Shown: positions 1-4,708 of the stretch, piece by piece
Layout: each line of letters begins with the position of its first letter
Position numbering within the stretch: position 1 is the first letter of the stretch
DNA from: a candidate division TA06 bacterium SM23_40
GTDB taxonomy: Bacteria > LJUI01 > SM1-40
DNA: 5,030 bases
Reading direction: 5' to 3'
Assembly: GCA_001303705.1 (NCBI GenBank)
Contig: LJUI01000174.1
Coordinates: forward strand, 1 to 5,030
The notes under the pieces: generated by a model
Told to the model about the DNA's origin: nothing
Databases searched by the model: none
What the model saw: the letters and a program-made list of their open reading frames with translations, nothing else
Made by a program: the position numbers and the translations under genes

Positions 1-63
1 GCCCCTCGTGTCAGAGCCAAGATCGAAGGCTGCTCCTATAATTTCGTATTCCCGGCGCTTCAT
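1..63 (-). CDS. Arginase/agmatinase-like enzyme, N-terminal fragment (runs off the left edge)
   Basis: An ATG at 63 opens 21 codons without a stop up to the window edge. The peptide contains IIGAAFDLGSDTRG from about residue 8. This resembles the first beta strand and following loop of the ureohydrolase family (arginase, agmatinase, formiminoglutamase), where proteins typically begin with a hydrophobic strand, then a G-x-P/A-F-D-L-G segment and a nearby R-G. Members are manganese-dependent cytosolic enzymes that hydrolyse guanidino compounds. The start is supported by a GGGGGAG ribosome binding site 8 bases upstream. The metal-binding residues of the family lie far downstream and outside the window, so substrate and activity cannot be judged. 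The nearest upstream gene ends 62 bases before it on the same strand. I am fairly sure it is a gene and moderately sure of the family. Confidence 0.6.
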   Translation of the reverse strand, partial: MKRREYEIIGAAFDLGSDTRG

Positions 64-71
64 TCGATGTT

Positions 72-78
72 CTCCCCC
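72..78 (-). promoter_or_regulatory. Ribosome binding site of the arginase-like gene
   Basis: On the minus strand this reads GGGGGAG, with 8 bases between it and the ATG at 63. It is the main evidence that the short open frame at the left edge is a real gene start. Confidence 0.65.
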
Positions 79-125
79 AGGTGCCCGCGCAGTTGGGCAA
101 GCCGCGTGCAGCGATTTGCCATGTC

Positions 126-458
126 TCAGAATGACAGCGAAGTGATGGCAACGCCGACGAAAATCAGAAACAGACCCAAGTAGAACTTCACACAACTGAA
201 GGACGGTGTCGAGCCATACTTCGGGAATTCAGTCACCGCCCACTTGAGGCTGTCCCGCCAATTCTTACCGTGCGGCGGAATATTGAACGAAACGGCCGTC
301 GCCAACACAACGGTTCCCTCAAGAGTCGCGAAAAGCCCGATGAATTGCATCCACGTGAGCGGTTTTGCGAACTTGATGACAATGCTGACCACCACCGCGA
401 TAGTCGTGAAACACAGCGCAATCCAGCTGTCGTTCAATTTCGGTCCTTGAGATAGCAT
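126..458 (-). CDS. Small three-helix membrane protein of unknown function
   Basis: This 110-residue protein shows three clear hydrophobic segments, at about residues 11-30, 34-53 and 90-108. A polar stretch of about 35 residues (roughly 55-89, with HGKNWRDSLK and TEFPKYGS) lies between the second and third helices. It should sit in the cytoplasmic membrane. The third helix runs to the C terminus, leaving almost no tail. I recognise no family motif, and there is no cluster of charged or catalytic residues to suggest a function. The ATG at 458 has no convincing ribosome binding site: the bases before it read CCTGAATCAGA, so translation may be weak or the start may differ. It lies 237 bases after the beta-barrel gene and 62 bases before the arginase-like gene. 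The hydrophobic pattern argues that it is real coding sequence. Confidence 0.6.
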   Translation of the reverse strand: MLSQGPKLNDSWIALCFTTIAVVVSIVIKFAKPLTWMQFIGLFATLEGTVVLATAVSFNIPPHGKNWRDSLKWAVTEFPKYGSTPSFSCVKFYLGLFLIFVGVAITSLSF

Positions 459-592
459 TCTGATTCAGGCCAATCTACTGTCTGCGTTGCTCTCCAAAGA
501 GAGTCTTTTCTCTGGGGTACCCTACCACACGGAAATCTCCCCTGACATGGGCTCACGATCGAGCAAGCACTTGCATGCCGAGCGAGATCCCG

Positions 593-617
593 TCGGCTCG
601 GCCACCGAGAGAGCCGA
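593..617 (-). terminator. Hairpin downstream of the beta-barrel gene, possible terminator
   Basis: The gene-free stretch from 459 to 695 contains one clear inverted repeat. TCGGCTC at 593-599 pairs with GAGCCGA at 611-617, and a nested alternative pairs CTCGG at 597-601 with CCGAG at 605-609 across a three-base loop. It lies about 80 bases past the beta-barrel stop codon. No T-run follows it in the direction of transcription, so it is not a classical intrinsic terminator and may only protect the transcript end. A weaker inverted repeat (AGAGA/TCTCT) sits near 495-510. I see no gene in this stretch. Confidence 0.3.
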
Positions 618-695
618 TCAGATGCGGGAGCTCCGAGATGGCCACCGCAGACGACGCACGCGCAGACTATCCATGGACTCGTCAGTCTTATATCG

Positions 696-1385
696 CTAGT
701 AGGCAATCACATTCATAGTGACGAGCAGAGTCACACCGGTGGCGCTTTCCTCATACGTGCGATATCCCATCGGTTCATCGACGCCGTGGCCATACAAGAT
801 GTCGCCTCGGATGTTGAAGTGCGGCACGAATTCGTATCCGGCGCCGACTGAGAACCCCGTCCCGCCCCTCGTGTCCTTTCCGAATTCGTCAGGAACGATG
901 CCTACGCCAACCGTTCCTTCGAAGAAGTACGAGGGGGCTGCCTCATTGAGATAGTAGGTAGCGCCCACCAATCCAAAGACAGTGTGACTTCCCATCATAG
1001 GGATGATCCCGATGGCAAAGGGAAAGGCGATGATCGCCCCGACGGCCTTCAGATCGTCGCCGCGCATTGCATCGAAGTAGTCACCATAGGTCTCCCCGAT
1101 TTTGTCCCAATAGCACATACACATCTTGGCGCCGGTGAAGAAGTGGAGATTGTTCGTCGGCGCAAGACCGAATCTGAAATCCAGTCCCGGTCCTATTCTG
1201 AACACATCGTCGGATCTCTCCCCTGCCTCTGAGTGGATGTAGCTGGGGCCGACCCCGACACCCGCTCCAACGGTAAAACCCTGGCGCTGGCCATTGAAGA
1301 AGAGAAGATCGAACGCCTGAGCACCTGCCTGCTCACTGCACACCACGAGAAGGACAAGCGCAACGAAGGCTCCCTTTCTGAACAT
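696..1385 (-). CDS. Secreted outer-membrane beta-barrel protein
   Basis: The protein has 229 residues. It begins with a Sec signal peptide: basic residues at 3-4, a hydrophobic core at about 6-16, and a signal peptidase I site after Ala24 (AQA before F25) or Ala22. The mature part alternates glycine and aromatic residues in strand-like runs, for example GFTVGAGVGVGPSYI (36-50), FRIGPGLDFRFGL (62-74), FGLVGATYYL (137-146) and GTGFSVGAGYEFV (175-187). It ends in VTLLVTMNVIAY, with a terminal aromatic residue as is typical for substrates of the BAM assembly machinery. This fits an eight- to ten-stranded barrel of the OmpW/OMP_b-brl type, but the family is an inference. Two cysteines in MCMCYWD (89 and 91) are unusual for an outer-membrane protein. 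I chose the ATG at 1385 over the in-frame start at 1424 because it has a strong ribosome binding site and puts the signal peptide at the N terminus. Ligand or role is unknown. Confidence 0.85.
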   Translation of the reverse strand: MFRKGAFVALVLLVVCSEQAGAQAFDLLFFNGQRQGFTVGAGVGVGPSYIHSEAGERSDDVFRIGPGLDFRFGLAPTNNLHFFTGAKMCMCYWDKIGETYGDYFDAMRGDDLKAVGAIIAFPFAIGIIPMMGSHTVFGLVGATYYLNEAAPSYFFEGTVGVGIVPDEFGKDTRGGTGFSVGAGYEFVPHFNIRGDILYGHGVDEPMGYRTYEESATGVTLLVTMNVIAY

Positions 1386-1393
1386 CGCACTCC

Positions 1394-1399
1394 ACCTCC
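1394..1399 (-). promoter_or_regulatory. Ribosome binding site of the beta-barrel gene
   Basis: On the minus strand this reads GGAGGT, 8 bases before the ATG at 1385. It decides that start and excludes the longer reading from 1424. Confidence 0.75.
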
Positions 1400-1439
1400 G
1401 TGTCTGAAGTGCCGGATCTGCCATTCCGCCCTGGGCTCA

Positions 1440-1525
1440 GAACGGCTTGCGCCAGGAGCGGCCGTTCTGCTCATCGGAACGGTTTGCGCCAGGGGCAGCC
1501 GTTCTGCTCATCAGAAGGGCTTGCG
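1440..1525 (-). repeat. 37-bp tandem repeat with hairpins, overlapping the 3' end of the acetyltransferase gene
   Basis: Two full units, 1440-1476 and 1477-1513, match at 33 of 37 positions. A partial third copy (about 1514-1525) is the last coding segment of the acetyltransferase gene. Each full unit contains an inverted repeat: GAACGGC with GCCGTTC in the first (1440-1446 and 1461-1467), and GAACGG with CCGTTC in the second. On the minus strand the repeat therefore looks like copies of the gene's final codons (CGCAAGCCCTTC) with the two adjacent stop codons TGATGA. No T-run follows. The hairpins may act as a transcription end or RNA stabiliser between the acetyltransferase and the beta-barrel gene, which is an inference. 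Confidence 0.8.
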
Positions 1526-2071
1526 GCCCTTGCGGTAGGATCCCTCATCCTTCCAGTCGTCGCGCACTATCGCATAGAGATACATGTCGACATAGCGTCC
1601 GTGGACAAAGGCGACCTTCCGGTAGATGCCCTCGCGCTGCATCCCCGCCGCCTCCGCGACGCGGCAGGAGATGCCGTTCCCCACGACGATGGTGGCCTGG
1701 ATTCGCGCGATCGGCGTAGCATTGAAGAGATGGTTGGCCAGGAGGCAGACCGCCTGCGTTGCGATCCCGCGCCTGCGGAACTCCGGGTGGACGTGCCACC
1801 AGAGCTCGGTCCCCTTGTAGATCTTCGGGAGCGTGAACGGGTTCATGTACCCGGCCGTTCCTGTGGGGCTCTCACTCTCTCTATCGATGATGAGGTATCT
1901 TCGCGTATCCGGAGCATCGTCCTTCGCCAGCAGTTGCTCCCACTGGTGGCGCGTCATGGGCCAGATGTTGAAGTGATCACCCAAGTATTCAGGGTCGCTG
2001 AACCAGTCCGCGAGCAGTTGCGCGTCGTCAGGCGTGACCGGCCGCAGTCTGACATTCTCTCCGATGAGCAC
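1511..2071 (-). CDS. GNAT N-acetyltransferase, RimJ/RimL type
   Basis: The protein has 186 residues, the usual length for a single-domain GNAT of the RimJ/RimL-like (Acetyltransf_3) group. These cytosolic enzymes move an acetyl group from acetyl-CoA to an amine, such as a protein N terminus, an amino acid or a drug. The N terminus (RLRPVTPDDAQLLADW, residues 8-23) is typical of the group. The acetyl-CoA pyrophosphate loop is RRRGIA at 99-104, followed by the helix TQAVCLLANHLF. The later segment NGISCRVAEAAGMQREGIYR (132-151) matches the usual N-x-x-S-x-R-V-A-E-x-A-G-M/F-x-x-E-G block, and the C-terminal strand VDMYLYAIVRDDW is also characteristic. The start codon is GTG at 2071, with AGGAGG 6 bases upstream at 2078-2083. 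The substrate cannot be told. The gene is bracketed by the 19-bp array upstream and the 37-bp repeat that includes its stop codon. Confidence 0.9.
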   Translation of the reverse strand: MLIGENVRLRPVTPDDAQLLADWFSDPEYLGDHFNIWPMTRHQWEQLLAKDDAPDTRRYLIIDRESESPTGTAGYMNPFTLPKIYKGTELWWHVHPEFRRRGIATQAVCLLANHLFNATPIARIQATIVVGNGISCRVAEAAGMQREGIYRKVAFVHGRYVDMYLYAIVRDDWKDEGSYRKGRKPF

Positions 2072-2101
2072 GGTATCCCTCCTCGTTCTGTCTGGGCGTC
2101 G

Positions 2102-2573
2102 TCTACTCCCCCGGAACTGGTCTGATCCTCTGCTACTGGTCTGCCCCCCTGCAGCTGGTCTGCCCCTCTGGGGTTGGTCTGCTTCGGTGCAACTCGTCTA
2201 CTCGTCTGAAGCTGGTCTGCACCGCTGGACCCGGTCTGCACCGCCGGACCTCGTCTGGTGCTCTGCTGCTGGTCTGCCCTTGTGAAGCTGATCTGCCCCT
2301 ATGCACCTGGTCTGCTTCGGTGCAACTGATCTACTCGTGCAGAGCTTGTCTACCACGCTGAGGCTGGTCTGCTACGCTGGAGCTGGTCTACCCCTCTGGA
2401 ACTGGTCTGCCCCTCCGGAGCTGATCTGCCCCGCTGGAACTGGTCTGCCCCTCTGGAACTGGTCTACCCCTCTGGAACTGGTCTGCCCCTGTGGAGCTGA
2501 TCTGCCCCTCTGGAGCCGGCCTGGCGCTCCGGAGCCGGTCTGGCTCTTTCGGGTCCGTCTACCACGAGGCTTG
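2102..2573. repeat. 19-bp tandem array, 24 in-phase units plus a shortened end unit
   Basis: Read on the plus strand, the consensus is TCTGCCCCTCTGGAACTGG. Units start at 2102 and every 19 bases after that up to 2539, and a shortened unit follows at 2558-2573. I laid out all 24 by eye and found substitutions but no insertion or deletion in any of them. The most alike units lie at 2368-2519: the unit at 2444 equals the consensus, and those at 2387 and 2463 are identical to each other. Units at both ends are more diverged. Because 19 is not a multiple of three, the array cannot be a simple coding repeat. It fills the space between a decayed acetyltransferase fragment and the leader of the RimJ/RimL-like gene. 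The 81 bases after it (2574-2654) show nothing I recognise. Its role is unknown: it could be a neutral minisatellite or a set of protein-binding sites. Confidence 0.95.
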
Positions 2574-2654
2574 TCTGCGAGGCGGTTCTGTCGGAATGCG
2601 CGATCCCGCTTGGACTCGACAAGGATCAGATGCAGCGGTCAGCGCCACCTCGCA

Positions 2655-2840
2655 TCAGTCGCGCGGCATGTACGGGCCGCCCGATCCCGTGAGGAGGCAG
2701 CCCGGCCTCTCGGTGGCGTACGCGATTCCGGTTCGCAGGATCCCACCCGGGATCCGTTCTCTGTTCCAGGCGATGCACGAGACAGTGCTTCTGGCAGTGC
2801 TCCCGGCGCTGCTTCAGGAACGCGCAGGCGAGAGGAATCG
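2655..2840 (-). pseudogene. Decayed C-terminal fragment of a GNAT acetyltransferase
   Basis: This stretch aligns base by base with the 3' part of the acetyltransferase gene at the right edge (about 4709-4855). Shared words include TCTGTTCCAGGC, CGCGCAGGCGAG, GATTCCGG and CGATCCC, at the same spacing. The minus-strand translation keeps the family signature in damaged form (LACAFLK, then LEQRTDPGWDPAN, compared with LACALLK and LEQKIDPHWDAAN). Relative to the intact copy it has one-base deletions near 2713 and 2731 and a 36-base expansion at 2769-2816. The position matching the intact stop codon, TCA on the plus strand, is present at 2655-2657. The N-terminal two thirds are missing: similarity fades right at the stop codon of the TerB-like gene (2841). 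It is most likely the remnant of a paralogue or of a partial duplication, since the copies are too diverged for a recent event. Confidence 0.75.
2769..2816 (-). repeat. 12-bp tandem repeat, four copies, inside the acetyltransferase remnant
   Basis: On the plus strand the units are GGCGATGCACGA, GACAGTGCTTCT, GGCAGTGCTCCC and GGCGCTGCTTCA. The intact acetyltransferase gene has a single matching unit, GGCAGTGCTTCA, at 4825-4836. The expansion adds exactly 36 bases (12 codons), so it did not itself break the frame. Twelve bases encode four residues, about one helical turn, in the helix that follows the acetyl-CoA loop. Confidence 0.7.
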
Positions 2841-3260
2841 CTAGCCGCCAAGTATCCCTTGGGCACCCTCTGGGTCGATCCAGAAACCGTCCCGAAGCCG
2901 CTCCAGCAACGCTCCTTCTCTCTCCGATACGGTGTCCGCTCCAGCCAGCCCGCATGCCATCCTAAAGACTTCGACTCGCTGGTTAGGGGTCAGGATCTTA
3001 TTGACAGCCTGGATCAGACATTCGATACCTTCATCGGTGAGGGCCGACTCTTCACAGGGGAGCGTGTGGAATATCTTATTGTATGCAAGCCCCATGAGAT
3101 TCCCGAACTCCACGCGGTCACAGTGCTCGAAGATATCGAGATGTCTCACCTGTTCATAGAGATAATCCCGTTCTTCCTTCGTGCCGCACTTATCCGCAGT
3201 GCAGACGGCCCATGCAACTGCTATGAATGCTTCTGCCGGCGTTTTGAACTCGATAGTCAT
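2841..3260 (-). CDS. TerB-like (tellurite-resistance TerB family) protein
   Basis: The protein has 139 residues and is predicted to be all helical and cytosolic, with no signal peptide. It resembles the TerB family. A first half reads EAFIAVAWAVCTADKCGTKEE (10-30), where the family usually has A-D-G followed by acidic residues. A second half reads LTPNQRVEVFRMACGLAGAD and then SEREGALLERL (90-122), matching the family's second A-D-G-x-x-x-x-E-E block. Both ADG sites deviate here (ADK and ADT), so metal binding through these acidic loops may be weakened. TerB-like domains occur in tellurite and stress-response clusters and in many stand-alone proteins of unknown role. No other ter gene is present, so tellurite resistance should not be assumed. 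I chose the ATG at 3260 over an in-frame GTG at 3275 because the ribosome binding site lies between them. The leader carries a strong hairpin. Confidence 0.75.
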   Translation of the reverse strand: MTIEFKTPAEAFIAVAWAVCTADKCGTKEERDYLYEQVRHLDIFEHCDRVEFGNLMGLAYNKIFHTLPCEESALTDEGIECLIQAVNKILTPNQRVEVFRMACGLAGADTVSEREGALLERLRDGFWIDPEGAQGILGG

Positions 3261-3264
3261 GCTC

Positions 3265-3270
3265 CCTCCT
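3265..3270 (-). promoter_or_regulatory. Ribosome binding site of the TerB-like gene
   Basis: On the minus strand this reads AGGAGG, 4 bases before the ATG at 3260. It lies inside the alternative longer reading from GTG 3275, so that longer start is unlikely. Confidence 0.75.
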
Positions 3271-3276
3271 CTCACC

Positions 3277-3317
3277 TGAGCAATTGTGGTGGCAAAAGTC
3301 CACCACTTATTTGCTCA
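3277..3317 (-). promoter_or_regulatory. Two-part hairpin in the leader of the TerB-like gene
   Basis: TGAGCAA at 3277-3283 pairs with TTGCTCA at 3311-3317, and inside it GTGGTGG at 3286-3292 pairs with CCACCAC at 3300-3306. This gives 14 perfect pairs around a 7-base loop, separated by a small asymmetric internal loop. The structure ends 6 bases before the AGGAGG site of the TerB-like gene. No T-run follows on either strand, so a terminator is less likely than a leader structure or a DNA operator. Its function is inferred from position only. Confidence 0.6.
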
Positions 3318-3397
3318 CCCAGGGCCAATAGAACGACCGACCCTATGTGCCGCATGTTGCCAGAGCCCGCCTGGCCGCACGCTACCGCCCCTACCCC

Positions 3398-3937
3398 CTA
3401 CTCAATCAACAAGAACGCATATCGATTCATCGGCTGGTCGTACCTCGAAAGAACCTCAATGGGAAACCCATGCCGTCGCACGGTGGAGAAGACGTCTACC
3501 GCTAGGCCCTCTGCGGTCGGCCGGGCAGTCTCCGGTTTGATGCATTCCTCTCTCACGCTGGAGCACTCGGGGCAAAAACTGCACGAACTCATGGGGAGCA
3601 GAAACGCCTTCTCGTACCCCGAGAGAAAGACCTCTCTTTCGAGCTCCAACAGCCCTTCGTACACGGACCTACTCCATGCGCGCCGTTCCTCCAGGCTATC
3701 GACCTGCTTATAGAACCGGAAGACTACCACCGTCGAGTACTCGCCGAAGAACTGGCGGCAGTCCGCGACCGACGGCACGTTCGGGGGACAGCACGCGTGC
3801 CTCCCGTAATCGTCGCAGCCGTACTCGCACTTCATACGGACCCACTGGGCGACAACGATAGTCCTGGCGTCGATCCACTTGAACTCTGTGTATCCCCGCT
3901 CATGGAACAGCGCATCAAGAGCTTTGCGGTCTGCCAT
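3398..3937 (-). CDS. DUF2284 putative metal-binding protein
   Basis: The 179-residue protein carries the cysteine pattern of DUF2284 (COG5423, predicted metal-binding). The first block is CEYGCDDYGRHACCPPNVPS, with cysteines 37, 41, 49 and 50. The second is CSFCPECSSVREEC, with cysteines 119, 122, 125 and 132, followed by the family's KPETARPTAEGLAVDVFSTV segment. The second block looks like a 4Fe-4S or zinc site, but its ligand is unproven. Family members are found mainly in anaerobes, often near redox or corrinoid proteins, and no reaction is established. The ATG at 3937 has GGAG 10 bases upstream (3948-3951). A TTG at 3943 would give two more residues with a spacing of 4 bases and cannot be excluded. 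It follows the ferredoxin-type gene by 199 bases, a gap holding a hairpin and a direct repeat. A weak GCCAG/CTGGC inverted repeat lies just past its stop, at 3359-3375. Confidence 0.85.
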   Translation of the reverse strand: MADRKALDALFHERGYTEFKWIDARTIVVAQWVRMKCEYGCDDYGRHACCPPNVPSVADCRQFFGEYSTVVVFRFYKQVDSLEERRAWSRSVYEGLLELEREVFLSGYEKAFLLPMSSCSFCPECSSVREECIKPETARPTAEGLAVDVFSTVRRHGFPIEVLSRYDQPMNRYAFLLIE

Positions 3938-4000
3938 AGCCAATCCACTCCGTTCGCTGGAGACCTGTTTCCGCCCGGGACGAGATGCGGTTCAAGTTCA

Positions 4001-4035
4001 GGTATCATCTGCCGGCACGAAGCGGCCGGCATACC
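4001..4035 (-). promoter_or_regulatory. Bulged hairpin between the ferredoxin-type and DUF2284 genes
   Basis: GGTAT at 4001-4005 pairs with ATACC at 4031-4035, and GCCGG at 4011-4015 pairs with CCGGC at 4026-4030. A five-base bulge lies on one side and the loop is 10 bases. It is about 100 bases after the ferredoxin-type stop and 64 bases before the DUF2284 start. It could be a transcript end or a leader structure. There is no T-run in the direction of transcription. Confidence 0.4.
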
Positions 4036-4083
4036 ATATATTCGAACTCTTCTTCCGGTGCGCGCTCCGCCGATACCTCATGT

Positions 4084-4109
4084 TGATCGACATATTGTGA
4101 TGATCGACA
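4084..4109. repeat. 9-bp direct repeat TGATCGACA, 17 bp apart
   Basis: TGATCGACA occurs at 4084-4092 and again at 4101-4109. The pair lies between the ferredoxin-type stop (4137) and the DUF2284 start (3937), about 150 bases upstream of the latter. Two identical sites under two helical turns apart could be a regulator-binding pair, but chance is possible for repeats this short. Confidence 0.4.
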
Positions 4110-4136
4110 CTGGCATCGATGGCGGGCGCCGGCTCG

Positions 4137-4682
4137 TCATTGTCTGTGTACCATCCGGATAGACCCCTCGGGACAGACATCCACGCAGAGGCCGCACCCA
4201 TAGCACCTGTCGCGGTCGACGACCAACTCCCCGTCGTCCGTCTTACGAGCGCCGAAGTAGCAGACCTCGGTACATGCACCGCAGGCAGCGCAGAGCTCCG
4301 GGTCACTCTCCTGGACGAGGCGACCCTTGTCACACACATCGCTCGGGTCCAGGAAATAGACGCAGCAGTCGTCGCAACAGAAGCAGATCCCGTCCACGCG
4401 TGTCCGATCATCGCTCCGGAATGGGCGGGTGACGAGATGGCAGGTCTCTGCTTCGCGGAAGATCTCTTCCACATCCGCCAGCGCGATCTCCCGCCCGCCC
4501 GAGCCGCTCATCCCTATGTCATCGTAGAATACGAGGCAGAGATCGATCCGCGAGCGGTCGCACTGCCCTCGCCCCTCGCGGCAGCCGCAGTTGGAGACCC
4601 AGAATCGGTCACGACCCCGAATGAGTTCCCGGGCCTCGTCACGAGTACACACGAAGTGCATTGCGGGTACTTGCATATCCAT
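4137..4682 (-). CDS. Ferredoxin-type protein with two 4Fe-4S motifs and a cysteine-rich N-terminal domain
   Basis: The protein has 181 residues. The C-terminal third is a two-cluster ferredoxin domain: CAACGACTEVC (cysteines 131, 134, 137, 141) and CYGCGLCVDVCP (160, 163, 166, 170). The N-terminal part has NCGCREG (32, 34), cysteines 41 and 49, a GGREIALADVEEIFREAE helix, and CFCCDDCC (100-107). This arrangement recurs in ferredoxin-like proteins of anaerobes, where the second block is usually close to C-N-C-C-x-C-C. The protein should be a cytosolic electron carrier or an electron-transfer subunit, possibly holding an extra metal site in its front half; its partner is unknown. The start at ATG 4682 is chosen because AGGAG lies 6 bases upstream, whereas the longer readings from 4709 or 4712 have no comparable site. 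It follows the acetyltransferase stop by 26 bases, which suggests one transcript. Confidence 0.85.
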   Translation of the reverse strand: MDMQVPAMHFVCTRDEARELIRGRDRFWVSNCGCREGRGQCDRSRIDLCLVFYDDIGMSGSGGREIALADVEEIFREAETCHLVTRPFRSDDRTRVDGICFCCDDCCVYFLDPSDVCDKGRLVQESDPELCAACGACTEVCYFGARKTDDGELVVDRDRCYGCGLCVDVCPEGSIRMVHRQ

Positions 4683-4688
4683 GATTAG

Positions 4689-4693
4689 CTCCT
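4689..4693 (-). promoter_or_regulatory. Ribosome binding site of the ferredoxin-type gene
   Basis: On the minus strand this reads AGGAG, 6 bases before the ATG at 4682. It lies downstream of the alternative starts at 4709 and 4712, and so selects the shorter protein. Confidence 0.7.
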
Positions 4694-4708
4694 GATAAGA
4701 ATTTCGCA

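Noticed and set aside
487-699. A 70-codon plus-strand frame in the gap between the membrane and beta-barrel genes
   Set aside because: It starts with TTG without a ribosome binding site and encodes a basic, unstructured-looking sequence with no recognisable domain.
434-706. A 90-codon minus-strand frame with CACVVCGGHL, resembling a zinc ribbon
   Set aside because: It overlaps the ends of both neighbouring genes, has no ribosome binding site, no second cysteine pair at proper spacing, and a composition typical of shadow frames.
1400-2125. A 241-codon open frame on the plus strand
   Set aside because: It lies antisense to a clear GNAT acetyltransferase with a good start and all family motifs. 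The plus-strand protein is low-complexity, arginine-rich shadow sequence.
1954-2241. A minus-strand frame reading from the 19-bp array into the acetyltransferase gene
   Set aside because: It is out of frame with the acetyltransferase and its repetitive ADQLQ-like peptide comes only from the 19-bp units. The GTG at 2071 with AGGAGG is the better start for the real gene.
2102-2573. Possible CRISPR array
   Set aside because: The units are contiguous 19-bp direct repeats with no unique spacers, and no cas gene is present.
2841-3260. A tellurite resistance operon
   Set aside because: Only a TerB-like domain is present, with both ADG sites altered, and no TerC, TerD or related neighbour is visible, so the phenotype cannot be claimed.
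2301-3713. A 470-codon open frame on the plus strand
   Set aside because: It runs through the 19-bp array and then antisense to the TerB-like and DUF2284 genes, in exact codon register with the former. Its ATG has no ribosome binding site and the product matches nothing; the open frame follows from high GC content and the stop-poor repeats.
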